Below, in pieces: positions 11,233 to 21,900 of a stretch of 64,000 nt of DNA (the stretch's first letter is position 1; every line of letters starts with the position of its first letter). Below the pieces are notes generated by a model that was not told the DNA's origin, did not search any database, and was given only the letters and a program-made list of their open reading frames with translations. The stretch comes from Physcomitrium patens (lineage: Eukaryota; Streptophyta; Bryopsida; Funariales; Funariaceae), in contig NC_037254.1 of the NCBI RefSeq assembly GCF_000002425.4, forward strand, positions 827,476 through 891,475, written 5' to 3'. The position numbers and the translations under genes were made by a program.

Positions 11233-11274
11233 TATATATAGAGACAAGAGTGAAGGCTTCTTCACTCTTGTCAA
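11233..11274 (+). promoter_or_regulatory. LTR core promoter: TATA box, hairpin and predicted transcript start
   Basis: TATATATA at 11233-11240. A perfect inverted repeat follows (GACAAGAGTGAAG, loop GCTT, CTTCACTCTTGTC; 11243-11272). The predicted transcript start is ACTCTTGTCAA at 11264-11274, 31 bases from the TATA start. The same arrangement, with 23 bases between TATA box and ACTC, occurs in the LTRs of A and B and in the 3' LTR (17054-17095). The start site is inferred from spacing, not measured. Confidence 0.6.
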
Positions 11275-11442
11275 CTCCTTTCTTGCTTCTACTCCAGGTT
11301 CAAGAGTCTTTAGTTTCTTGTTGTGTGGCAATAGCCATTCCAGTTTCTTTTTAATATATCTACTTGTTTATATTTTGACTTGTTATATCGAGATAGCCTT
11401 TTGGTGTATATTTTCCCTCATCGAGTCTTTGTCCTTGACAGA

Positions 11443-11453
11443 TTGACAAGAGT
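11443..11453 (+). other. Self-priming primer-binding site of copy C
   Basis: TTGACAAGAGT begins two bases after the LTR end and is the exact 11-base complement of the predicted 5' end of the transcript (11264-11274). A weaker alternative, TATCAGAGC (11464-11472), resembles the initiator-Met tRNA site. It lies 23 bases from the LTR, too far to define the LTR edge in the usual way. Confidence 0.6.
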
Positions 11454-11652
11454 ACACTTACAATATCAGAGCTTTGTTTTTTCTTCAGTAAGAGTGGATT
11501 ACTCCTTTCTCTTGACAAGACATAAGCGTATTAGAAGTTTGCGGATTACCCACTTCTAAACTGATATTGTTCTTAGTATCTTCTTTGTTATCAAGTCTTT
11601 CTTTTCTTTTGTCTTAAGCAATATCAAACAAATTTTTCTTCTTAGTGTCATT

Positions 11653-12657
11653 ATGGCAGAGCTTATTGAAATGAAGAGTAAAATGGCACAAATGCAAGAG
11701 CAAATGAGGGAGTTAATGCTTGCGATGCATCAACTCAATTCACCAACACAGGAAAGAACAAGAATAGCAGAAAGTGGAGATATAGAGATGATCGGAGCTG
11801 CTTCAACATCTACAACAAATCACGTTCCTTCTCCAATTGTACAACACCCTATAAGCACTAGAAAACCAAGAATTGCCTTACCTGAGAAATTTGATGGTAC
11901 GAGATCAAAGTTTCAAGGGTTCATCAATCAAGTACAATTGGCAATTGAACTTCAACTGCAAAGCTATCCAACTCCAAAATCACAAGTCAGGTTTATTGGC
12001 ACTCTACTTTTTGGTTCTGCATTATCGTGGTTTTCGTCTTTTCTTGAACAACGAAATCCAATATTGGACAATTTGGAAGCATTTTTGGTGGAGTTTCGAT
12101 CTATGTATGGTGAACACGATGCAACTCATGTAGCAACAAATAAGATCCGAATTCTGCGACAAGAAAATCGCTCAGTAACAGTATATGCTTCACAATTTCG
12201 ACAACTTGCAATTGACATCAAGTGGGATGATGTTGCACTCATCAGTCAATTTCTTTATGGATTGCAATACGAAGTAAAGAAATTGATGCTCAACTTACCT
12301 CATCCTCAAACTTTGAGTCAAGCAATCGATTTTGCAGTAAAATGTGATAATCGACTTTTCAAATTTTGATCCGAGAATCATTCACGGGAACCTCAACGTT
12401 ATTACTCAATGGCAACATCAATATCTTTGCCAAACGTACATTCAGAAGTAGAAGACATGCAAATTGACGCGGTACGTTTTAAACCCCTAACTGAGCAAGA
12501 AAAGATTCGTCGTCGTCAAGAAGGATTATGTTTATATTGCGGAGAACCTAAGCACACTGCTCAACATTGTCCAAAGAAACGACGCAACTATAAAATGAGG
12601 GGTACGACGATCAAAGAAGACAACATGTCAGAAAACGGATTCGTCCAGCTACAATAG
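11653..12657 (+). pseudogene. gag: gag of copy C with an in-frame TGA
   Basis: Starts at ATG 11653 (MAELIEMK), the start conserved with B. The capsid-like core (ALPEKFDGTRSKF, SALSWFSSFLEQ, VTVYASQFRQLA) is open until a TGA at 12367-12369, where B and A have Arg (CGA to TGA). The frame continues in register to the zinc knuckle CLYCGEPKHTAQHC and basic KKRR, stopping at 12655-12657. The -1 frame, which carries pol, is open from 12594, overlapping gag by about 63 bases, so pol is probably made by -1 frameshifting. I could not find a textbook slippery heptamer by eye. Confidence 0.9.
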
Positions 12658-12662
12658 GGACC

Positions 12663-15600
12663 GTGCAGCTGGAACCTTGTACAATTCCTAATGAAGGTCC
12701 TATCCTCTCCTCAGAACCCTCTCCTTGTTTTATAATAGACTTATATTTAGGACCTAAGAATTACAAAGCCTCTGCTTTATTAGATTCGGGAGCCTCAGCA
12801 TGTTTTTTAGATGAACAATTTGTTAAAAGTCGTAAAATACCCTTTGTACAGAAACCTAAACCAATACATGTAGAAGTCATAGATGGTCGTCCCTTGTCTT
12901 CTGGAGATGTCACCCATGAAACTCATCCTATAAAAGTAACAATAGACGGTCATGATAGCTACATAGCTTTTAACATAATTAAATCCCCGTCCAATCCAGT
13001 TATTTTAGGTTTATCCTGGCTAGAAAAATATAACCCTCGAATAGATTGGAATTCGCATAAACTTGACTTTTTTCAAAGCGTTATTAATAGTTCTACCAAC
13101 CAAGTAAAAAATTATAAGTCTAGTATAGTAAAACCCATACTGATAGGTGTAAAAGCATTTATACACGCCGCAAAAGAAGGATCAACTTTTGCTATTTATG
13201 CTGCACCTATTTCTGAAAACGTAAAGACTTCAATTGGCATTCCAAGTCAATATCAGGAGTATCAAGACATTTTTGAGAAAAAGAATGCAGATATTCTTCC
13301 TGAGCATCGCCCATATGATTGTTCAATCGACCTCAAGGAAGGAACTCAGCCACCATTTGGACCAATTTACAATTTATCGCAAGATGAGATGGCTGAACTC
13401 AAGACATATATTGACGAGAATTTAGCAAAGAATTTCATACGTCATTCAAAATCTCCAGCAGGAGCTCCAATTCTATTCGTAAAGAAAAAAGATGGATCTT
13501 TACGAATGTGTGTTGATTATCGAGGACTCAACAAGATCACAATCAAGAACAGGTATCCATTACCTTTGATATCAGGACTCCTTGACCAGTTGAATCAAGC
13601 TAAGATCTATACAAAAATAGATCTAAGAGGAGCATATAATCTAGTACGGATTAAAGAAGGAGATGAATGGAAGACTGCGTTTCGAACCAGGTATGGACAT
13701 TTCGAATATAATGTCATGCCCTTTGGACTCACGAATGCACCAGCTCCTTTTCAACATCTCATGAATGATGTATTTCGTGAATTCTTAGACAATTTTGTCG
13801 TCTGCTATCTAGACGATATCCTGCTCTATTCTAAGAATGTTGAAGAACATGAAATACATGTTCGTCAAGTATTACAAAAACTTAGAGATGCAGGATTGTA
13901 TGCCAAGATAGAAAAATGTGTATTTCACACTACTCAAGTTGAATTTTTAGGATACATCATTTCAAATGATGGTCTCATGATGGATTCTAAGAAAGTCCAA
14001 ACAATCATGGATTGGAAGATTCCAAGGACAGTAAGAGATGTCCAATGTTTCTTGGGATTTGTCAATTACTATCGGATCTTTATCAAAGATTTCTCACGAG
14101 TTGCAACTCGACTTACATGTTTGACTAGTAAAGATAAATTCCAATGGAATCAAGAAGCGGAAGCAGCATTTGAAGCCTTGAAGACATCGTTTGTCTCTGC
14201 ACCAGTCTTATATCGTGTTGATTTTTCCAAGGCATTTTTTATGGAAACAGATGCATCCGATTTTGCCTTGGGTGCAGTTTTATCACAAATGGGAACAGAT
14301 GACAAACTTCATCCGATAGCTTTTCATTCAAGAAAATTCTCAGCAGCCGAGATCAATTATGAGATCCACGATAAAGAACTTCTTGCGATCATGGATTCCT
14401 TTCAAGAATGGCGTCATTATCTAGAAGGTGCTTTTAGTCCAGTCACTGTGTATACAGATCACAAGAACCTCGAGTATTTCATGTCAGCACGCGTGTTGAA
14501 TCGTCGTCAAGCTCGTTGGAGTATGTCTTTGTCAACATTCGAGTTCATTATCACTTATCGGCCAGGAAAACAATAAGGTTTGTCCGATGCCCTATCTAGA
14601 CGTTCTTATTTTGCATTAAAAGAAGGAGATGCAGCTTTTGAGCAACAAAGAACGGTCCTCTTGAAACCGGAGCAATTTCATCTCCGAGCAATGAAATCAA
14701 CATTGAGTGTTGATTAAACTTTTCTCAAGCAAATCCAATCCAGTATGTCCTCAGACCCTCTTGTTTATGATATCGAGAATAATTCTTCCAAGTCTCATGA
14801 TCCTTCTAAGTTCGAGTTCAAGAATAATCTATTATATTTTGAAGGACGCCTATATGTTCCAGAAGGAGAAGCACGTTTACGTGTTCTTCAAGCACGTCAT
14901 GACTTTCCAGCAGCAGGGCACTTTGGATATAATAAGACTTTGGAACTCATATCAAGAGATTTTTGGTGGCCACAAATGTGGAAGTCAGTCAAAGACTTTG
15001 TACAATCATGTGATATTTGTTCAAGATCAAAAATTCCTCGTCATCGACCTTACGGACTTCTTCAGCCATTACCTATACCAGAACAACCATGGTCTTCTGT
15101 TTCTATGGATTTCATCACAGATCTTCCAAGCTCAAGATCTTATGATTCTATATTTGTGAAAGTAGATCGTTTCACCAAGATGGCACATTTTATGCCATGT
15201 ACAAAATCTATCACAGGTGAAGAAACAGCTAAGCTTTTCATTGATAATATCTATCGCTATCATGGATTATCTAAAGATATCATATCAGATAGGGGAACTC
15301 AATTTGTGTCAAGATTTTGGAAGGCCCTTTTCAAGATTTTAAAAGTGGACATAAAGCTATCTTCGGCTTTCCATCCTCAAACTGATGGACAAATAGAGCA
15401 CGTAAACCAAGTCTTGGAGCAATATTTAAGGTGTACTATCAACTACCAACAAGATGATTGGACAACCCTTCTTCCATTGGTAGAGTTTGCTTATAATAAT
15501 ACAGTACATTCTTCCACGCAACAAACACCTTTCTTTGCTAATTATGGCTATCATCCACGACTTGATACTTTTGATTTTTCAAAAGTTGATAATCCTGCAG

Positions 15601-16151
15601 CAGAAGATATGGCAAATCGGTTGTCAGAGTTACATGCAATAATGAAGACGCAATTGAAGGAAGCTCAAGAACGACAAAAGATAAACGCAGATCTATATCG
15701 TAAGGAGCAACCACAAATCAACGTGGGTGATAAGGTATGGCTACTTCGTCGCAATATCAAGACTACTCGACCTTGTGACAAGTTGGACTATCGTAGGCTT
15801 GGCCCCTTTTCTGTTTCTGAACAGATCAACCCAGTTGCATATCGGTTACATCTACTGGAGTCAATGAAGATCCATCCTTTATTCCACATGTCTCTTCTTG
15901 AACCATATAAGATAGTGGATATACAAGGAAGAAGACAAATGCCACCGCCTCCTATAGAAATAGATAATAATGAAGAATTTGAGGTGGAAGAGATATTAGA
16001 CTCAAGGCGGCGCCGAAATAAGCTGGAATATCTTGTTCATTAGCGCGGATATGATATTAGTGAACGCACATGGGAGCCATCCAAGAATCTAGGAAATGCA
16101 TCAGCTAAAGTCAAAGTTTTTCATCAGCGACATCCATCAAAACCAAGATGA
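12663..16151 (+). pseudogene. pol: pol of copy C: protease-RT-RNase H-integrase-chromodomain with stops
   Basis: Same order as in copy A: protease LLDSGAS, RT VDYRGLN / [13 protein letters not shown] / YLDD, RNase H TDASDFALG and YTDHKNL, then ITYRPGKQ. Stops are TAA 14574-14576 (CAA in copy A), TAA 14715-14717 (TCA in A) and TAG 16041-16043. Integrase is continuous from 14745, with zinc region HDFPAAGH...CDIC, catalytic Asp in SMDFITD and ISDRGTQF, and the Glu block HPQTDGQIEHVNQ. The chromodomain begins FEVEEILDSRRRRNKLEYLVH, is cut at the next codon where related proteins have Trp, and continues RGYDISERTWEPS to the TGA at 16149-16151. The start shown is GTG 12663, but the frame is open from 12594. 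Confidence 0.92.
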
Positions 16152-16245
16152 AAATCTCTCTTATAAAAGAGACAAGATTGAGGCAAGATAACATTCAATT
16201 TCCTATCCTTGTTTGTAACTTCTTTGCATTTGTGACGCTAATTAG

Positions 16246-16668
16246 ATGGAGAGCCAACAACTAGCGGATTCAACTCAAGAACCTTCGTTTGCTGACCTAC
16301 CGGACGAGACATTACGATTGTCACAACCTTCAAGACGACGCAATCGAGATGAAGATCTTCAAGAACGACATGTTCTTCCTCGAACAGATGGTGAGATACA
16401 ACGCGTTTGGTATCACGATTTGGGAAGGGACTCTCGATGTTTGGTGATTTTGCTAGAGGTAGGAACAACTCCTGATGGTGTTCCGAATATTCTATTCGAA
16501 GGAAGTTACGAAGGCCTCAACAATGATCATATAACTGGGTGGTCTTCCCGCCCTGGTATGGGACACTACCAATGGTTGAGAGGCCCTATCAATCATCTTC
16601 GAAGAGAACAGAGATCAGAGTATGTGGCGAATACAATTCGTCGCATCATAGATTTCCTCAACATATGA
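16246..16668 (+). CDS. ORF-X, 140-aa accessory protein of family 1 (copy C)
   Basis: Intact 140-codon frame 95 bases after pol and ending 41 bases before the 3' LTR. About 96% of residues are the same as in copy A, while pol of the same two copies has accumulated several stops. No recognisable domain, signal peptide or membrane segment. Composition: N-terminal 35 residues polar, then an RRRNRDEDLQER charged stretch, then a VWYHDLGRDSRCLVILLEV core and a C-terminal half with GWSSRPGMGHY and IRRIIDFLNI. The opposite strand has a shorter open frame at the same place that I consider a shadow. Possibly translated from a spliced or subgenomic RNA. Confidence 0.65.
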   Translation: MESQQLADSTQEPSFADLPDETLRLSQPSRRRNRDEDLQERHVLPRTDGEIQRVWYHDLGRDSRCLVILLEVGTTPDGVPNILFEGSYEGLNNDHITGWSSRPGMGHYQWLRGPINHLRREQRSEYVANTIRRIIDFLNI

Positions 16669-16693
16669 TGATCGCTCCTTGTGGAACTCGTCT

Positions 16694-16709
16694 CTAGAAG
16701 GGGGGGTAA
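16694..16709 (+). other. Polypurine tract of copy C
   Basis: CTAGAAGGGGGGGTAA immediately before the 3' LTR start TGTCAC at 16710; the expected plus-strand primer. Confidence 0.8.
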
Positions 16710-17261
16710 TGTCACGGCCATAATCATGTAAGCTAATAATTACATATAGAAATAGGTAGAAGTAAGTAAAAGTAGATAAAAGTAAGTTAATTCTATAATA
16801 TTTAATATAGAAGCTTCCTAGAAACTTCCTAGACGCTGCTTTGACTTCATAGGTGTCTTTAATTGACTTTTTGGATTAAAAACGTGGTCAACAAGTTGGC
16901 CATGTGCCACACATATTGTTAGCTTGAAGATCAAGCTAACTATGTGGCCCACACGTAGAAAAACTTGCCTTGTAAGTCAAGGCATGTGTCCTACAAAGTC
17001 AACACATATTGGAGGTCCTATAGAACGTCGCCACGTAGCCCCTAGTTAGATAGTATATATAGAGACAAGAGTGAAGGCTTCTTCACTCTTGTCAACTTCT
17101 TTCTTGCTTCTAGTCCAGGTTCAAGAGTCTTTAGTTTCTTGTCTTGTGGCAATAGCCATTCGAGTTTCCTTTTAATATATCTACTTGTTTATATTTTGAC
17201 TTGTTATATCGAGATAGCCTTTTGGTGTATATTTTCCCTCATCGGGTCTTTGTCCTTGACA
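16710..17261 (+). repeat. 3' LTR of copy C
   Basis: 552-bp LTR, TGTCACGG to CCTTGACA, followed by the target duplication CTATA. TATA box 17054-17061 and predicted start ACTCTTGTCAA 17085-17095 match the 5' LTR. Confidence 0.95.
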
Positions 17262-17492
17262 CTATACACTCTCTTGTGTATATGTGTGTACATATTACTG
17301 TCACCTACTCTTGTATCTCTTTAAAAATCTTCAATAAAGTGGATGAATTTTTGAAGTAGATGACTTTTTAAATGAGGTGGTCTTTATCACTAAGATGATG
17401 CACCAAAAACTTGTAAATCTGAAAGGTTAGTATATATTTGAAAAAAAGTGGATATATGAACCTATTAAAAACATAGATATGGTACAATCCAT

Positions 17493-18934
17493 TGTCATGA
17501 TGTAAATTCATTTATGTACAAAAACCTTACTAGACTTTTTTTTCTTTGAATTTTTATTAAATTTTTTTTCTTCTTACCAATTTAGTTTTTCTATAGTTTT
17601 GGAAAAAAATTTCCACTTTCTTCTTTTTTCTTTTTTGAAATTTTGGCTAAATTTTATTTTATCTTAAACCTGAACTTTATCTTTGGTTTAGCCTTAAAAA
17701 CTTCTTTTATTCCTTTTGCTTTCCTCCAATCTTTGATTTTAATAGATTTAGGATTATATTTGTAGATGTAAGAAGAATTTTGACTTTGAGGTTGTATGTA
17801 GATTTTTATTAAACATAAATGGGGATTTGAATAGCATTAGTCAGCTAATATTAGTAGTGCTAACTTGGAGGATTATATTTGGTGTTTTTTTAACTTTAAA
17901 CTATTAATTTTTGACTTGGATTTTGAAGACCTTGGCTGCGACTTTTTTATCGAGCTCAGAAGTAAGAAAGAAGGAGATTTTTTGCAAGTTCAAAGGAGGT
18001 ATTCAAAGAGAAGAGCTTCTTGGTATGAGTTTAGATGGAAAAAAATGCATGAATTAGAGCTCAAATGAGAGAGATATGTTTGTTTTAACTTAGGCTATTA
18101 ATTTGATACCTACTGTCACATATATATTAGGAGTTTGAAGATACTAGAAAGAAATCAAAGAATTGGATTAAAAATTAGACTTTAAGTTCAACATTTTATA
18201 TTGAAGGATCAATAGAATTGAATCTAAAATGAGTGAGATATGGCTGGTTAAGATCAGCAAACTAAAACTAGAGTTTCAAAGAAATTAGAAAAAAAAGGAG
18301 GTTTTGGTTTTAAGCTAGAAATTAAGCTTCAAGACGAATTTGAAGCTCATTTTTGATATACATGTCACTTATAATGTAAAGAGCCTATTTCTAAAATTTC
18401 ATGTCAATTGAGACTCTGATTTGGGAGAAATGGCAAAATTTATTCTCAGTTGTCTAAGGTTTTGACTTTTAAAAGTACTTGCTAAAAATTTGGTGATATT
18501 AGACGATTGGTAATGAATTTGTAGTTGAAAATTTGTGTGATAATAATTAAAGATGTAAGTTCCATACTCCCAAATTTTGAACTTATTTGAATAGCTGGAT
18601 CTTGGGATATGAATTTTCAAGCTTCCAATTTGGTTTTGACTTTTAAAAATACCTGCTAAGGATTTGGTGATATCAGACGATCAGTAACAAATTTGCAGCT
18701 GAAATTTTGTGTGATAATGTTTAAAGGTGTAAATTCCGTACTCCCAAATTTTGAGCTTATTTGAATAGTTAGAACTTGGGATATAAATTTTCAAGCTTTC
18801 AATTTAGTGGTTTATTACAAATATGGTTTTATAAGTATTCAAAGGAGTTTTTAAGAAGATTTTGTACATTTTGGATTTAACTTGAATGCTAGGAGGGACT
18901 TTGCATCTACCTAAAGCCGACCCTTGATACAACA
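17493..18934 (+). repeat. Probable old solo LTR of family 2 type
   Basis: Begins TGTCATGATG and ends GATACAACA, similar to the F and H LTR ends (TGTCGTGTTG... and ...TACGACA), with CCAT on both sides (17489-17492 and 18935-18938). The segment at 18490-18610 resembles part of the F LTR (gattgggagtgaatt, gtgataaaagttaa, gatatgaattt). About 1.44 kb, near the 1.33 kb of F plus a 174-bp internal duplication. Only four flanking bases match, so the call is moderate. Confidence 0.45.
18458..18806. repeat. Tandem duplication, two 174-bp units
   Basis: Unit one starts ggttttgactttt at 18458 and unit two at 18632. Both run through the block gtgataat...actcccaaattttga to tttcaagctt. They differ by scattered substitutions, so the duplication is not recent. 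Confidence 0.8.
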
Positions 18935-18938
18935 CCAT

Positions 18939-21900
18939 ATTAAATAAGTATTAAATTGTGCAATCATTTTACTTTTTCCTTGAAAGTAATTGTTTTTTTG
19001 AACAATGTTGAAGAATGATGCACATTTACACATTGTGATAAATATTGAAATTCTATATATACTCACAATATTTTCAAGAATTTAATTTAGTATCATGTAA
19101 ATAATCAAAATAAAATTAATTTTAAAAAATAAAAAGTTTTAGGCTTAAATTGATTTTTTTGGAAGAAGAAAATTTTATCATACGCTATATTAACATGCAT
19201 GTGCATAAATCATAGATAAAAACAAGTAATCTATCACTTAGCCAATACAATTCAACATTTGTTTAGGAGTGATATAAGGATTGGACCATCTTCACACATA
19301 TACTCAGATGTAAGTGATACATTAAGACATCAAAGCCAGTAGCACTTTATTTAGTAAAAACTACACTCCAAATATTACAAACTTTAGCCAAGCTTTGCTA
19401 TTTCTAAATGAAAAGTTATACATTCCTACAACAACTATTATAAAAATAAGGTGAAAATTATTCCAAAGCCTTCATAAATTCATATTTGATATCCAAATTT
19501 TTTCATTCTTGAAATTAATTAGAAATAATATATTTTAAGATGTTAAGTGTTAATTTTTATTTTTAATGTGAGACATTTTCAATAAGCATTCAAATAGAAG
19601 GATATGATTCCAAATTTTACATATTGAAAATATGTTGTTCCTTCTATGTATAGACTATCTTGTATCCAAGTATATATCATATGGAACATTAAATGAGAAG
19701 GTGGGTATTTATAGTTTCGGAGTTTTTTGCTTGGAAATAGGAAGAAAATACAAAAATATTAATAAAAAATACATACAGATCAAGTATATTTGCCAAGTTG
19801 CATAATTTTTTTTTTATTCCAATTATTGAATATTGAATTTTAATTTTTTTCTTTACTTTTAATTTGGATATATTGTGACTTAATGTAATAAATTAAACAC
19901 ATGTGTTCTTCATAAATTATATTTAATATTAAATTTCATCTATATAATTTGTAAAACTATATGTTTCAAATTCCATAAATTAATAATTAAGTTATTAATC
20001 ATCAAGCTCTATATTACATATTTGTTGTTTTTTTTTTTTTTTTTTTTTTTTTGTTTTATCTTTTTGAATTTCTCTTATACAATTTGATAATATGGTCTAA
20101 TCTGAAAGTTAATAATTATATGGTATAAGCATAGAAGTAGTATGAAGAGAGAGGGCTTGAGGCTTTGCTTAATGTGAGTATTACTAGCAGCTCTGTTAGT
20201 TAGTTATCTTTGTTTTAGTGATTTTTAATTTATTTTTACTAATGATATTGCTAATACAATTAATTAATAGATAAAAAAAAATCTTTTAGTTAATCATAGC
20301 TTTAATAATAGCTTTAAATTATTAATTAGGTAGATCTACCTAATTCTAGATTAATGAATTATTATAAGCCTTAAAAATAATTAATTTAATAAACCCATGA
20401 CTTATTATTTATAACTTCTTTTAAGTAGCTTTTTAATGGTGTAACTATAATTTTAATAGAATTTCCAAAAAAAAATTAATTCTTAGAAATTATATTTTAA
20501 ACTAATCTACATACTCAAATTTCAATAGTAAGCTAAATTTTATTGTTGCTACAACTACAAATATTCTAATCTTAATTCTGTTATGTTTTTTTAAAATTCA
20601 AATATCATAAAAATTAGATCTTTTTTTAAAAGTAAATTAATTAAAAGTCTTAAAATTAATATTTTAGATTAATGATAATGTTTGAAAGATGAAGATGTGT
20701 TATTTTTGGTAGTGGAATTTATTCTCTTAGTGATTTTAATCACTATTTAAAGATCAAAGATGCAAAAATCCAAAAACTTATTAAATCAATGTCAAATTAC
20801 AATTTATAGGGTTCAATCAATCTATGGTTGAAAGAATTCAATATGTAGATGGAGATAGTTTTAGCTTTGATGGTGACAATATTTGCTAACTCCTTCAAGT
20901 ACACTTGTTGAATTTTAAATAATAAAATTTTAAAATTAATTTAATAATATTTATTTATTTTGATATTTTAGGACTTAGATTTAGGTGTGTAAGTAGTCAA
21001 TATTTGGATAAAAGTGTGCTTTGAATACATTAGCAATGTTGGTTTTATTTAAAAAGGTATACATTTTTTTGTTGTAGACATATTCAGTCTTGAAATCAAA
21101 TTTAGACTTGAGGTTATTTTAGAGCGTTCGTCTTTTCTGTTTTTTTATGGAAGTAAGAAGGGTGCGGTATAAAAAGGAGAAATTTTATTTTCTGTTTTGG
21201 AGATTAAAATTGGAGACAAAGAGTGTCGGCTGAATTATGAGAGAGACATTGGCTACAATTTCTAAAGATTGATATCTGGTAGGCTACACCAAATTTTAGC
21301 GGATATTTGCAGCATCTGTAGGGTATCAGCATGGTATCTGTAGTATCTACAAGATATCTGCAGCATCTGCAGAGTATCTATGGTATCTGCAGGATATCTA
21401 TTACATCTTCAGGGTATCTACAGCATCTACAGAGTATCTGCATCTACGGGGTATCTGGAGCATCTACAGGGTATCTACAGCATCTGCGGGGTATATGCAG
21501 AGAAAATTGTGGTATCAGCAGGGAATCTGCAGTATCAGCAGGTATTTTTAGGGAATCTGCAGCATCAGTAGGGTATCTTCAGGGAATCTTCAGCTTTAAC
21601 AGGGTATCAACAGCATCAACATGGTATCTTTAGGCAGGATGTCAATAGAAAGGGCATTAGCCCTAGGATTTTGGCATATACAATATTACCAGGAAGGTAT
21701 CAATTGTACAAATTTTAAAAAGAATGGATGAAATATTGGACAAATGACCAAAGAGGAATTTTATGGTCTTTTAGTTCAAATGTTTATGTGGGCTTAAAAT
21801 ATTATGTCTTTGCTTAGGATTGTTAAAGTATTTCCTTTGAATAAGTTCATTAGTCATACAAATATATTTTTGATTCTAAAGGACATTGGGCTACTAATAT

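Larger units (their letters stand above)
10331..11440 (+). repeat. 5' LTR of copy C, split by a solo LTR
   Basis: Outer LTR consists of 10331-10597 and 11151-11440, TGTCACGGCC to GTCCTTGACA. After removing the inserted solo LTR and one copy of its target duplication it is 552 bp, the same as the 3' LTR. Promoter and transcript start lie in the second piece. Confidence 0.92.
10331..17261 (+). mobile_element. Family 1 chromovirus copy C, complete insertion with 5-bp target duplication
   Basis: Plus-strand element with 5' LTR (10331-11440, interrupted), primer site, gag, pol, ORF-X, polypurine tract and 3' LTR (16710-17261). CTATA flanks both ends (10326-10330 and 17262-17266), so the boundaries are firm. 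Ends are TG...CA. The two LTRs differ at only a few positions over the first 267 bases, so the insertion is fairly young. Coding frames nevertheless carry several stops: gag 12367, pol 14574, 14715 and 16041. The chromodomain stop is shared with copy A, so at least that one is older than the insertion. Confidence 0.93.

Noticed and set aside
18458-18806. CRISPR-like or satellite array
   Set aside because: Only two 174-bp units, no spacers, eukaryotic context.
21331-21633. 100-codon frame with repeating YLQHLQ peptides
   Set aside because: Product of a stop-free minisatellite; two overlapping frames are equally open.
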